From the NCBI GenBank assembly GCA_023052935.1, contig CM041298.1, positions 54,443,813 to 54,507,812 of the forward strand: 64,000 nt of DNA, in the 5' to 3' direction. Shown piece after piece: positions 11,459 to 21,008 of this stretch (the stretch's first letter is position 1; each line of letters starts with the position of its first letter). The notes below the pieces were generated by a model that saw only the letters and a program-made list of their open reading frames with translations, was not told the origin of the DNA and ran no database searches. Position numbers and translations under genes: made by a program. This stretch comes from Piezodorus guildinii. Lineage: Eukaryota > Arthropoda > Insecta > Hemiptera > Pentatomidae.

Positions 11459-11657
11459 ATGCTGATTTCAGGAAAAATCAACAAATAAATAATAGAACAG
11501 CTTTATTTATTAAATTATCATTTTCAAGGGTAAATTCAACAGCAAATATTTTGAAATGATTATCTTTTCAAAGATGCAAGATTAAATTATATATATTTTT
11601 AAAAACATTCAGAAGAATAGTAATTTCCTTTGTTTTTAAAAACTGTAAACAAACATG

Positions 11658-11663
<6 letters not shown>

Positions 11664-11722
<59 letters not shown>
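11664..11722 (+). repeat. (TG)n microsatellite
   Basis: An almost pure TG run of about 57 bases lies inside the 3' UTR of the CR1/L2-like fragment. It generates spurious Cys-Val and Thr-His frames on the two strands. Confidence 0.95.
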
Positions 11723-11725
<3 letters not shown>

Positions 11726-11897
11726 GGTATGTACATGTGTATACATATTTTTTTTATCTGATTATTTATATTTATTTTTTTTATATTATATATTACATTT
11801 GTTCTCATGTCAAGATACATTTATTTTTCTGGTTTCTACATTTTTATGTTATTCTTAAGGGACTTGTCCCAGAATAAATAAATAATTATTATTATTT

Positions 11898-12164
11898 ATA
11901 ATATACCGTTGGAAAGCTAAAAAAAAGTTTTTTTTTTTATCTTATACAAAAAGTTGTAAAATGTAATCTAGAGTGATTAAAAACAGATACAAACAACTGA
12001 TTGGTTTAGATAATAGTATAATTGATTATTTAATAAAACATATTCCTATCGAAAATCAATTTAATTAATTCTTTGAACTTATTTCATCTCTTTAAAAATT
12101 CTTAAATTGATTTTAACAACGGATGTAAGTAAAAGTTGTGTGTTGCGCGCACCAATTTTTTTTT
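11898..12164 (+). repeat. RepA right-hand fragment
   Basis: It begins at TATACCGTTGGAAAGCTAA and runs through the ACATATTCCTATCGAAAATC box to GATGTAAGTAAAAGTTGTGT and GCGCGCACCA. The left two thirds are missing. Confidence 0.8.
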
Positions 12165-12544
12165 AATGTCTTTATTTTATTGTTGTTACTTTGAAGAGAA
12201 GGGGCAGGGCGTAATGTTTGTGTTGGTGTGAGTTTTGGCGGAGGCCCAGATGAAACACTCTGGCCCGAAGCCGTAAGCTCTCGCTCGGAGCTCCTGGCCC
12301 CAACATTTTTACGGCCTCTGTAGTAACATCACAAAACCTGGTTTTATCGCCCCCAACACTCGAACTGGCTAAACAGAGTTAAAAGTGTCATCTCTTATAA
12401 TAGACTGCCTGGAGAGTCTTCTTTTTAACTTGCCTCTTTCCAACATTCTACATCAATAATAGCCCATACTACCTCAAATATTTGTATATTTAATAATTCC
12501 ACTTGTTAATTATAGTAAATGTTAGTATCAACTATAAATTCCAA
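12165..12544. other. Spacer, GC-richer 12190-12420
   Basis: A short GC-richer stretch with stops in all frames. Its CCCGAAGCCGTAAGC box resembles CCCGAGGCCGTAGGC near 6520. This may mean both derive from one unrecognised retroelement. Confidence 0.35.
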
Positions 12545-13428
12545 AAAAATCTGGTGCGGACAACACACGACTTTCACTTACCTAGACTGTTAATATCAAT
12601 TTAAAAACTGCTAAATATACTTCAATTTGAATAATATTTTAAGTTGATTTTAATAATACCTGTATTCATTTCCGTTGGAAACATATAATTTAGATTAAAT
12701 AATATAAATATATTAAAATGTTAACCAGTAATAAGATTATTCCCCATTCGTTACTTTATATTACCTTTTACAACGTTGTGTATCAGATAATATTTTTTCT
12801 AATATCTTTCTCTTTCCAACGGTATATTATACGGCTATATTACTGTTCTTATAATCTAAAATACAGAAATTGCATACAAAAAAATAAAAAAAATATGTTT
12901 CCACTTTTCTCCTTTATATGTTTATTAGTTTCGCTCAACTTGAATATTTAGCTGTTTTTTATCAATGCAAATAAGATGATGTGCATAATTTTTTTTTTTA
13001 ATCTGCCAAATTAAATGTACTTTAGAGGAAATATCGGCATTTAAGCCTCATTAGACTATTTAAATCAGAATGAAACCTATAAAATATTAAAGCCCATTAA
13101 ATTTTACATCAATCAAGCGAGTTTAATTAAAATCGTTAAAGCCGTTTTTGAGAAAATCGTAAAAAGAAGCAAAATGCGTGGTTTTATAGTGGCTCTCCTG
13201 GTTAGCCGATTTCGATGAAAAAGTTGCTGTAACATCTCGGGCGTATAGTTGTCTTAAACATGAAATTCAGTTTTGTACGACATATGGTTTTTGCGCTAGA
13301 CTTACCACACACACAGACCTATTTTCGAGACTTGGTCATTTGGACTCAGGACACCCTAAAACGTGTATTTCCGTCGACAACTGGAATTCGAAAATTTTCA
13401 CAATTTCAATACATTCCCTTATTATATA

Positions 13429-14314
13429 TTGGGTTGATGCAAAATTAATGCAGGTTTTTAGTAGGTATTGTAAATACGCCATATCTTTACTTTAACCATA
13501 TATATTTAATCAAAATAATTTCCATTTGAATCAATGCACTTTTGCCAACGTTCAACAAGCTTTCTTATTCCACCAGAAAAAAAATCCGAATCCCTGGACT
13601 CAATGAAATCACGAAAAGAATTTTCAATGTCGTCCTGGTTTTGAAAATTTTTCTCCCTCAAAAAGTTGTCCAGATGCCTGAAAAAGTGGAAGTCTGTAGG
13701 AGAGAGGTCAGGTGTTGGAGAACTTCGTAGCCCAACTCGTGCAGTCGTCGAAGCGTTGGTTGTGCAACGTGTGGTCTGGCGTTATCGTGGAGCAGGATCA
13801 GCCCCTTCCGATTCATCAATGCTGGGCAAAGACGTTGCAATTTTTGAGTTCCGAGTTCCGCCGCCATTTCTCGTGTGGTTTTAATTGGGTCTTCTTCCAC
13901 TTTTGACCTCAGCTGGTCGTTGTCCAGAGCAAGATGACGGCCCCGACCTTCCTTGTCTTCGAGGTCGAAATCTCCTCTGCGAAACTTCTGGAACCAACGC
14001 TGCACCGTGCACTCATTAATAGCCCCCTGACCCCACACTTCATTAATATTACGAGCCGTTTGCGCAGCGCTGCGCCCTAATTTAAATTCGTAAAAATAAA
14101 TTTGACGAAAATCGCACTTTGACATTTTCGATTCAAGACCTTTGAACACACTGAACAAAACGATTTTACTAAACAAATTCATGGTGAAAGAGAGGGTATT
14201 AGATAAGGTTTGTTTTGGTATAATAATGATCAATGTTAGGATTAGCTTTGTTTACACAATTGGAATTAAGATATTGCAATAGAGGAAACCTGCATTAATT
14301 TTGCATCAACCCAA
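13429..14314 (-). mobile_element. Mariner element, cecropia-like, internally deleted
   Basis: The 28-29 bp terminal inverted repeats begin TTGGGTTGATGCAAAATTAA and are nearly perfect at both ends. TA duplications lie at 13427-13428 and 14315-14316. The repeat sequence closely resembles the known ends of Hsmar1-type (cecropia subfamily) mariners. At 886 bp it has lost about 400 bp from the transposase. Confidence 0.92.
13506..14125 (-). pseudogene. Mariner transposase, deleted and frameshifted
   Basis: The start codon is at 14123-14125. The N-terminal part has both helix-turn-helix motifs: MSKCDFRQIYFYEFKLGRSA and ECTVQRWFQKFRRGDFDLED. After KTTREMAAELG the protein jumps to LILLHDNARPHVAQ, which carries the second catalytic Asp. 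The segment with the first catalytic Asp is deleted. A frameshift near 13690 then moves the tail (PTDFHFFRHLDNFLREK, with the third Asp) to another frame, ending at a stop at 13506-13508. The DD34D transposase family is clear and the product must be inactive. Confidence 0.88.
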
Positions 14315-14346
14315 TATTTTATATATAGGTAAGTGAAAGTAAAATC

Positions 14347-14691
14347 TAGATTATCTACATGAAGTAACCTTATTTTTTATTCAAAATCTAACTCTATAAT
14401 AATGTGTTGTATTTAAAAAAAAAAAAGAAAAAAAAAAGAAATTGCGCGCAACACTAGCCCTTTACATACCTAGGTGATTAAAATCAGTTTATGAACTAGA
14501 ATTTATTAATAAGTAAGAAAACTTATAAAATTATTAATTATGGACAAATGGCAGCTCAATTGGACCATAAAAGGGATACAAACTTAGAAAAATAATGAAA
14601 ACAGTATTTCCATGGAAATCATCTATCCAAAATAACAGAAGAGAGGAAGTCTTATTGACAAGACTAGGACACTCACGACTAACGCTCCAAC
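14347..14691. other. Spacer with possible decayed RepA end
   Basis: 14440-14500 (GCGCGCAACACTAGCCC, then ACATACCTAGGTGATTAAAA) resembles a degraded RepA right end in reverse. The remainder is AT-rich and not recognised. Confidence 0.35.
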
Positions 14692-14854
14692 AATTGAGAC
14701 GTTGATTTCCAAAAGGTACTAAAGGACATTTTTTTCAAAGTTGATATTTTCACATATTTGTATTCTAATGGTTTGGTTTTATCTAAATCCGTCATCAAAT
14801 TTTATCCAAGAAACATAAAAATCCTTAAAAAAAGTCTTTAAAAATTTCATTTCA

Positions 14855-14989
14855 TTCCAAAAGGTACTAAATCCACATTTTATTTCATTCCAAAAGGTAC
14901 TATATCCATGTTTCGTTCCAAAAGGTACTATATCCTATGTAAACAGATATAACCTTTCCTTTCATTTCCTTCCAAAAGGTACTATATTT
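14855..14989 (+). repeat. Four subterminal TTCCAAAAGGTACTA boxes
   Basis: Boxes at 14855-14874, 14888-14907, 14916-14935 and 14970-14989 repeat the inner part of the MITE-B terminal repeat in direct orientation, spaced 28 to 54 bases apart. Repeated subterminal boxes are typical transposase binding sites. That role is inferred. Confidence 0.85.
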
Positions 14990-15682
14990 CCAAATATACG
15001 GCAGAAGCAACTAATCCCGTAATATATCACCATTAATTTATTGTTTTCATCATTTTATGCATTTTTATTGGTTCATTGAGCACGTCTTGAATCACCGCTA
15101 TTATTTTGATCACTGGTTTTAACCTAATAATCAGTTTTTAGGCTATTTGAAACAACTTAGTTGCGTCGCTTTGGTTCTTTTAGGTTGTCAATTAAATTAA
15201 GTTTTTTCATAGTATTTCTTCTTGCAGCAACATAAATTTGGTTTAAAATTTTTCAGAAACTCACATTTTAATAGAATAATGGTATTTTATGCAGCAAATA
15301 GTTGGAATTAGCATTCCACGAACTTGCTAAATATGTGAAGAAAATCCGCGCCTGATCTAACTTAGTAGTCGATTTTTTTATGTAAAATAAAAGCTCAAAA
15401 GTTATTATTTATCAGTATCTATGGTTAAATATTGTATACACGTCGTTAATAATATAATTAAATTTGCTAAATTCACACAAATAGTAAATACAAGTTCAAA
15501 ACAAACTTCATAATTACATACTTTCTTATTATAGTGCCATAAATAGATATATTGTCCTTTGAATATTCACTTTCTTTATGAATAATAGATAATCAATGTA
15601 ATTAACCAACAAAGAAAGATGTTTCTCAGAGGGAGAATAAGGAAATATACATAACTTAGTAATTAACGATATAAAGACGTTA

Positions 15683-15691
15683 GTTATCGGC
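15683..15691. repeat. Target site duplication, left (GTTATCGGC)
   Basis: Identical to 20285-20293 directly after the poly(A) tail. It fixes the exact ends of the jockey insertion and shows that the 5' end is not a random deletion in the genome. Confidence 0.9.
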
Positions 15692-16012
15692 GAATCAGCT
15701 GATGCGCTCGATGATAACAGTCATACGTTACATCGTCTCTCAGATTTTTGCTTTTTTCAGTAGGAATTCGCTAGAATTCAGTCTGGAGAACATCACTAGA
15801 CCTCAGGAATATTACGGCAGTGAATATTGGAGAAGTTTCGGTAAGCAAAGTTATAATTTACTTTGTACAATCACGAAAAAGTGAAAGAAGGGTCACTGAT
15901 CAGCTGATTGCCGCTAGCTCGGCAAGCTCGGGCTTGCTTTTCTTTTAATTATCTTTCTTTTATCTTTAATTCTTATCTCATTATTTATTTATTATTATTA
16001 TTTTCTTAATCA
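15692..16012 (+). promoter_or_regulatory. Jockey 5' UTR with presumed internal promoter
   Basis: This is 321 bases between the target duplication and ORF1. It begins GAATCAGCTGATGCGCTCGA. LINE elements must carry an internal Pol II promoter here. No TATA box is visible. TCAGT at 15757-15761 and 15779-15783 are possible initiator-like sites, which is inference only. Confidence 0.45.
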
Positions 16013-17329
16013 ATGAGATATTTTCATCAAGTCATGTCCTCAAAGTCTGCAAGTAAAAGATCTAGATCTGCAGGTTCTAACTCGTCTCCCACAAAACAGA
16101 GACCCCGCCGTGAACAAAATAAAAAAATGATTCCACCAGCGACCGCGTCAGCTACCTCATTAGGTTCTGAACCACAGCCCAGCACATCATCACAAGGAAT
16201 AACTGATGAATCTCCGTTTTTTACACCGAATCCATTTCAGATCCTCCAAAATGAAAAAGAAACCATGGAATCTTCTCCTATACCCAGAGAACCACTACCT
16301 CCACCAATATTTGTTAAAAATATTAAAAATTTTAAACTGATGTGTGCGCATTTAAACAAAGTAACAGATCCTAATAGTTATTATTGTATAAGTAGAACCA
16401 ATGATACTAAAATATCTCCGACTACTGCTGAAACCTACAGAAAGATTGTCAAATATCTGACTGAGACCAAAGCTGACTTTCATACTTATCAGCTGCGCCA
16501 GGAGAGAGCATTAAGGGTCGTTATCAGAAACCTACATTCCTCAACACCCGTTGAAGCAATCAAAGAAGAACTGACAGAATTAGGATTCCAAGTGAGGCAA
16601 GTCACCAACGTTCTAAAAGATAAAAGTCCACTGCCTCTATTCTTCGTGGACTTGGAACCATCAGCAGGAGTCGAAAAAATCTATGACCTCAGCAGACTGT
16701 ACTATACCCGTGTAAAAGTTGAAAAACCTTACACAAAGAAAGAAATAGTCCAGTGCCATAACTGTCAGGCATATGGTCATACCAAAAGTTATTGCCATCA
16801 CATACCACGCTGTGTGAAATGCGGTGAACAGCATAAAACAGAAGAATGTACAAGATCAAGATCAGCACCCGCTGTATGTGCTCTGTGCCTCAAGGACCAC
16901 CCGGCTAACTACAAGGGATGTGAAATCTACAAGAAACTCAGAACCAGATACCAAAAACCTCAGGACCCGAATGAAACAGCTGTACCAACCAGAAGCAGAA
17001 GAGAACCATCAAAACTTGTAAATTCTAACGTGTCATTTGCCCACTTGCTTGGAGGTGGTAACCAGAATCATGAAGTCGAGGCACTGCCGGAACAACATTT
17101 TCCTCAACATTCTCAATCTATTGTACAAGAATCTATCCCTCAAAGTTTACCTAATCTTCAAAAAACTCCTCAACATCAAATTTCTCATATCCCTCCACCA
17201 TCAAACGTCACAGATCTTTCCAGTCTAATGACATCGTTCATCTCCGAAATCAAATCTCTTGTTATGCCGCTTATATCACTCCTTACAAATCTAGTATCGA
17301 ATCTAATCCCTGCCTTGAAAAATCCTTAA
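16013..17329 (+). CDS. Jockey ORF1 Gag-like RNA-binding protein
   Basis: This 438-residue protein would coat element RNA and carry it to the nucleus. Residues 1-100 are a basic and Ser/Pro-rich, probably disordered region. About 165-245 match the PRE_C2HC domain usual in jockey ORF1 (LRVVIRNLHSSTPVEAIKEE; VEKPYTKKEIVQCHNCQAYG). Three zinc knuckles follow: CHNCQAYGHTKSYC at 248-261, CVKCGEQHKTEEC at 267-279, and CALCLKDHPANYKGC at 289-303. The C-terminal third is Gln/Pro/Ser-rich with a hydrophobic end. A second ATG at 16034 is an alternative start. The stop TAA abuts the ORF2 ATG. Confidence 0.95.
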   Translation: MRYFHQVMSSKSASKRSRSAGSNSSPTKQRPRREQNKKMIPPATASATSLGSEPQPSTSSQGITDESPFFTPNPFQILQNEKETMESSPIPREPLPPPIFVKNIKNFKLMCAHLNKVTDPNSYYCISRTNDTKISPTTAETYRKIVKYLTETKADFHTYQLRQERALRVVIRNLHSSTPVEAIKEELTELGFQVRQVTNVLKDKSPLPLFFVDLEPSAGVEKIYDLSRLYYTRVKVEKPYTKKEIVQCHNCQAYGHTKSYCHHIPRCVKCGEQHKTEECTRSRSAPAVCALCLKDHPANYKGCEIYKKLRTRYQKPQDPNETAVPTRSRREPSKLVNSNVSFAHLLGGGNQNHEVEALPEQHFPQHSQSIVQESIPQSLPNLQKTPQHQISHIPPPSNVTDLSSLMTSFISEIKSLVMPLISLLTNLVSNLIPALKNP

Positions 17330-20014
17330 ATGACTTCACCTAACTCCTTATCCATTCTCCTTTGGAATGCGAATGGTGTTAGAAATCATACTGACGAACT
17401 GACAGCGTTGTTGCAAGACAAAACAATCGATGTTGCACTTATAACTGAAACAAGACTAACGACTAAACAGTACTTCAAAATACCGCAATACATGACATAC
17501 CGTACTGACCACCCAGACGGTAAAGCCCATGCCGGTTCTGCTATCATTGTCCACCAATCCCTCTCTCATCATTTACTCCCACTTCCCACCTATGATTTCC
17601 TACAAGCCACATCCATAGTAATCAAGACTTTTTCCTTTCCGGTAACCCTCACATCTGCATATTGCCCTCCTAAACATTCCATTTCCAATTCTGAATTTGT
17701 ATCCTTCCTGGATTCCTTAGGAAATCGTTTCATTCTGGGTGCAGACTTAAACGCCAAGCATCAGCAGTGGGGTTCCAGAACCACGAATTCTCGGGGACGA
17801 AATTTGCTGTCTGCACTCAACTCCCGAAATTTTAATATCCTGCCTCCTGACTCCCCTACCTACTGGCCAACCGATCCTAACCGCAATCCTGACATCCTCG
17901 ACTTCTTTATCCACAGCGGATTAGGCTCTCTCAACTTGTCTTTAACTCGCCTTGATGAACTATCCTCAGACCATAGTCCACTGATCCTAAAAGTATCTCT
18001 CACTCCAATTCCAAAACCCATTCCACCATCATTCATCCGAGGCCCTGTCAACTGGAACCTTTTCCGCCAAATCCTGACCGATAATATTGACCTCAGAGTA
18101 ACCCTCAAAACCCAAGATGACCTAGATAATTCCGTCTATTCCTTTACCACCGCCATCCAACAAGCTGTCTGGACTGCTTCCTCTCCTAAACACTCCAATA
18201 TAAATCCAGACCAAAATCATTTTCCACAACCTATTATAGACCTTATCCACACCAAACGCCGAGCAAGATCATTATGGCAGCGCACCCGACACCCAACAGA
18301 TCGCCGCTCCTATAACTTCTATTGTAGACAATTGAAGAGGGAGTTGGCGAACTTCCGTTCCCAGTCCTTTAATTCCTACCTCTCCTCTCTATCAGCTCGT
18401 GATAATTCCCTGTGGAATGTCACGAAAAAGATCCTAAAATACCATCATGTTTCCCATCCTCTCCGACGTGGTGATGACTCCTGGGCTGCGTCTGATGAAG
18501 ATAAAGCCGAGGAATTCGCCACACACCTCTCCAAAGTATTCACTCCTCACCCGGAATCCCACATCAATCACACCGCAAAAGTGCAAGACTTTCTTATGTC
18601 ACCGATTCCACTTTCCCTACCTCCTAAAGCTATTAATCCCTCTGAGGTCAAATATCTTCTCCAAAAACTGACTCTCCGTAAATCTCCTGGACACGATCTC
18701 CTTACTCCCCAGATCCTCCGACAACTTCCGCAGAAAGCTATTATATTCCTTACTTATATTTATAACTGCATCCTCCGCACCACCTATTTTCCTCTGTTAT
18801 GGAAACATTCCACCATCATCCTTTTTTTAAAACCAGGTAAACCTTCCAACAACACTTCATCCTACAGGCCTATAAGTCTACTCCCCATCCTCTCAAAAAT
18901 CTTCGAAAGACTTCTTCTTAAACGTATCCTACCCATATTAGAATCTCAAAATCTTCCTTCCCATCAGTTTGGATTCCGTCCTCAGCATTCCACAGTTCAA
19001 CAGGGGCTCCGAGTTGTAGACCATATTTCCTCAGCTCTTGAATGCAAAGAGTATTGTTCTGGTGCGTTTCTGGACATTGCGCAAGCTTTTGACCGGGTAT
19101 GGCACACTGGATTACTCTTCAAGCTGAAAACCCATTTACCCCAGTCCCTATACCTCATTCTCCGATCCCATCTCTCGAACCGTTCCTCCCGAGTTCGCTG
19201 TGGTGAAGAATTTTCTAACCTTTATCCCGTTGAGGCCGGTGTTCCTCAAGGCAGCGTCTTGGGACCCATCCTCTACATCCTTTACACTGCTGATATTCCT
19301 ACACATCCTGATACCTTTCTGGCAACTTTTGCAGACGACACCGCCATCCTATCATCCAGTTCCAATCCTGAAACAGCATCCTTAAACCTTCAGAGACACC
19401 TTTTCCTTATCGAACACTGGTGTAATAACTGGCGTGTAAAGGTGAACGAAGCCAAATGTAAACACATAACCTTTACTCTTAGACGAAAATCCTGTCCGCC
19501 AGTTTATTTCAACTCATTACCGATTCCTCTCTCAGATACAGTCCGGTATCTTGGCTTACTGTTAGACAAAAGATTGACTTGGAACCCACATACAAGACTT
19601 AAAAGACAAGAACTCAACCGACGATTCGGACAGTTATACCGACTACTCAACAGAAAATCTGAACTTACAGTTGAAAACAAATTATTAATCTACAAGACAA
19701 TACTGAAGCCCATCTGGACCTACGGACTTGAACTGTGGGGGACAGCTAAACGTTCTAACATCAAACGCATTCAATCCTTTCAATCCAAAGTCCTCCGTAC
19801 AATAGTAAATGCTCCTTATTATGTCTCCAATTATACCTTGCACCACGACCTTAATGTTCCATTTATTTCAGACCTAATTCCATCCAAATTTTCCAAATTC
19901 CACCAGAACCTCATTCATCATCCTAATCCTTTAGCTCAATCCCTATCCAGCTCCAATCATCCATACAACCCACCTAGAAGGTTGAAACGGCAGTGGCCCC
20001 GCGACCTTTTGTAA
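17330..20014 (+). CDS. Jockey ORF2 endonuclease-reverse transcriptase
   Basis: This 894-residue protein nicks target DNA and reverse transcribes the element RNA at the nick. Residues 1-225 are an APE-type endonuclease: ILLWNANGVR at the start, catalytic Glu in LITETRL, GADLNAKHQQWGS at 137-149, and SDHSPL near 215. The RT spans about 430-710: LKPGKPSNNTSSYRPISLLP, motif A FLDIAQAFDRVW (Asp 582), motif B GVPQGSVLGP, motif C FADD at 667-670. The C-terminal domain ends PRRLKRQWPRDLL. There is no RNase H, as usual for jockey. Length and motifs are complete with no stop. The ATG directly follows the ORF1 stop (TAAATG), implying coupled reinitiation. Confidence 0.96.
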   Translation: MTSPNSLSILLWNANGVRNHTDELTALLQDKTIDVALITETRLTTKQYFKIPQYMTYRTDHPDGKAHAGSAIIVHQSLSHHLLPLPTYDFLQATSIVIKTFSFPVTLTSAYCPPKHSISNSEFVSFLDSLGNRFILGADLNAKHQQWGSRTTNSRGRNLLSALNSRNFNILPPDSPTYWPTDPNRNPDILDFFIHSGLGSLNLSLTRLDELSSDHSPLILKVSLTPIPKPIPPSFIRGPVNWNLFRQILTDNIDLRVTLKTQDDLDNSVYSFTTAIQQAVWTASSPKHSNINPDQNHFPQPIIDLIHTKRRARSLWQRTRHPTDRRSYNFYCRQLKRELANFRSQSFNSYLSSLSARDNSLWNVTKKILKYHHVSHPLRRGDDSWAASDEDKAEEFATHLSKVFTPHPESHINHTAKVQDFLMSPIPLSLPPKAINPSEVKYLLQKLTLRKSPGHDLLTPQILRQLPQKAIIFLTYIYNCILRTTYFPLLWKHSTIILFLKPGKPSNNTSSYRPISLLPILSKIFERLLLKRILPILESQNLPSHQFGFRPQHSTVQQGLRVVDHISSALECKEYCSGAFLDIAQAFDRVWHTGLLFKLKTHLPQSLYLILRSHLSNRSSRVRCGEEFSNLYPVEAGVPQGSVLGPILYILYTADIPTHPDTFLATFADDTAILSSSSNPETASLNLQRHLFLIEHWCNNWRVKVNEAKCKHITFTLRRKSCPPVYFNSLPIPLSDTVRYLGLLLDKRLTWNPHTRLKRQELNRRFGQLYRLLNRKSELTVENKLLIYKTILKPIWTYGLELWGTAKRSNIKRIQSFQSKVLRTIVNAPYYVSNYTLHHDLNVPFISDLIPSKFSKFHQNLIHHPNPLAQSLSSSNHPYNPPRRLKRQWPRDLL

Positions 20015-20284
20015 ATATATTGGAGTTCTAGCACTGGCTAGATTCTCCACTCAATGTGATGTATGTATGAGTGTGTGTATGTGTATACAGGTATAAGTGA
20101 ATTATTGACTTTTGTATTGATTCATTATTGTGTATATATTTTATTGTAATTTTATGTTGTGTAAATATTGTATGAATGTAGTATGTTTGATATCATTCAG
20201 CAATACTATTAATGTCCAAATTGGGACAGATTGTAAAATTTTCTCAATAAAAATTGTTATTACTAAAAAAAAAAAAAAAAAAAA
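20015..20284 (+). terminator. Jockey 3' UTR, poly(A) signal and A-tail
   Basis: A 250-base 3' UTR contains AATAAA at about 20246-20251 and ends in an A-run. This is the region recognised by the element's own RT during priming. It is shared with the truncated copy at 51189-51857, which has the same end order. Confidence 0.85.
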
Positions 20285-20293
20285 GTTATCGGC
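20285..20293. repeat. Target site duplication, right (GTTATCGGC)
   Basis: Second copy of the 9-bp duplication seen at 15683-15691. Confidence 0.9.
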
Positions 20294-20349
20294 AATGTTG
20301 GATCAGGAAGGTTATAGTGACTGTTACCAACTTACCTTGCGTTATATTC

Positions 20350-20428
20350 TTCCAAAAAGTACTATATCCCTTTTAATTCGTTCCAAAAAGTACTATATCC
20401 ATGTTTCGTTCCAAAAAGTACTAAATCC
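20350..20428 (+). repeat. Three subterminal TTCCAAAAAGTACTA boxes
   Basis: Boxes at 20350-20369, 20381-20400 and 20409-20428 on the other side of the jockey insertion. All three read AAAAAG where the left cluster reads AAAAGG, which suggests within-cluster homogenisation. Confidence 0.85.
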
Positions 20429-20630
20429 ATATTATATTGTTTAAAAGTCATCGGAAAAGTGCAATAATTTGGAAAAATGAGTTGGTAACACCTTTATAAA
20501 TCAACTTTTGATTTTAATAAAAAAAGAGTCACGTAAATTAGGCCAATAATAAATAAATGACAGATTTTTGCGTTTCCTGTAAAATTCTCTAAAGTGGATA
20601 TAGTACCTTTTGGAAATCAACGTCTCAATT

Positions 20631-21004
20631 GTGACGTTGACTTCCAAAAGGTACTATATCCATTCTGGGAAATTTTACAGGAAGCGCAAAAATCTCTCAT
20701 TACTATGTTATAAAACCATTTAATTTGATTCTTTTCGCATTAATATCTGTAATTGTTTCTTTGCTATATTAATAAAACCAAATTAAAGTTATGGAATTAA
20801 ATGTTCTGGTATGATTTGGAATGAAAATAAATGTGTAATTAGTATTTTAAGAAATTAATAGCATTTCTAAATCACGTTATTAAAGGACATGGGTGTTCAT
20901 TAGATAAAATGAAATTTAAGATTTTAATAAAACTAAATGAGGAGAATATGAATATGTAAAAATATCAATTTTGTAAAAAATGTCCTTTTGGAAATCAACG
21001 TCTC
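20631..21004 (+). mobile_element. MITE-B copy
   Basis: A 374-bp element with inverted ends G(T/A)GACGTTGA(C/T)TTCCAAAAG and AATT on each side. Its left AATT is shared with the end of the long element, so the two lie end to end in opposite orientation. Similar copies lie at 29434-29814 and 58137-58519. Confidence 0.88.
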
Positions 21005-21008
21005 AATT

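Larger units (their letters stand above)
11144..11898 (+). mobile_element. CR1/L2-like LINE 3' end with (ATT)n tail
   Basis: A coding tail (11147-11458) is followed by a 3' UTR ending GGGACTTGTCCCAGAATAAA and then an AATAATTATTATTATT tail. The same end occurs at 31945-32463 and, in reverse, at 62165-62265. A microsatellite-like tail instead of poly(A) fits CR1/L2-type LINEs. A 57-base (TG)n run has expanded inside the 3' UTR. Confidence 0.7.
12545..14346 (-). mobile_element. RepA copy interrupted by a mariner
   Basis: The left edge AAAAAAATCTGGTGCGGACA with CACGACTTTCACTTACC is RepA's right end in reverse. The other edge TATAGGTAAGTGAAAGTAAAA is at about 14324-14345. The mariner at 13429-14314 lies at a TA within the TATATA centre of the RepA terminal hairpin. 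Without the mariner this is a nearly full-length copy of about 915 bp. Confidence 0.9.
15692..20284 (+). mobile_element. Complete jockey-clade non-LTR retrotransposon
   Basis: The 4593-bp element has, in order: a 5' UTR (15692-16012), ORF1 with zinc knuckles (16013-17329), ORF2 with endonuclease and reverse transcriptase (17330-20014), a 3' UTR with AATAAA at 20246-20251, and an A-tail (20265-20284). A 9-bp target duplication GTTATCGGC flanks it. Both ORFs are uninterrupted, so it is either young or still able to move. A near-identical but 5'-truncated 3' end lies at 51189-51857, and related tails lie at 38386-39312 and 45032-45716. Confidence 0.95.
14696..20626 (-). mobile_element. Long MITE-B relative, split by the jockey element
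   Basis: Both ends are the MITE-B terminal repeat GAGACGTTGATTTCCAAAAG (inverted), each flanked by AATT (14692-14695 and 20627-20630). The left end matches the right end of the 380-bp MITEs, so it is inverted relative to them. Without the jockey insertion (15692-20284) and its target duplication the element is about 1.33 kb. Its subterminal regions hold seven extra copies of the terminal box TTCCAAAAGGTACTATATCC. I found no transposase frame, so it is probably also non-autonomous. Confidence 0.8.

Noticed and set aside
11655..11877. Cys-Val or Thr-His repeat proteins
   Set aside because: They are translations of a (TG)n microsatellite.
20130..20444. 104-codon frame after the jockey ORF2
   Set aside because: It spans the jockey 3' UTR, poly(A) tail (poly-Lys) and MITE-B boxes, so it is not a gene.
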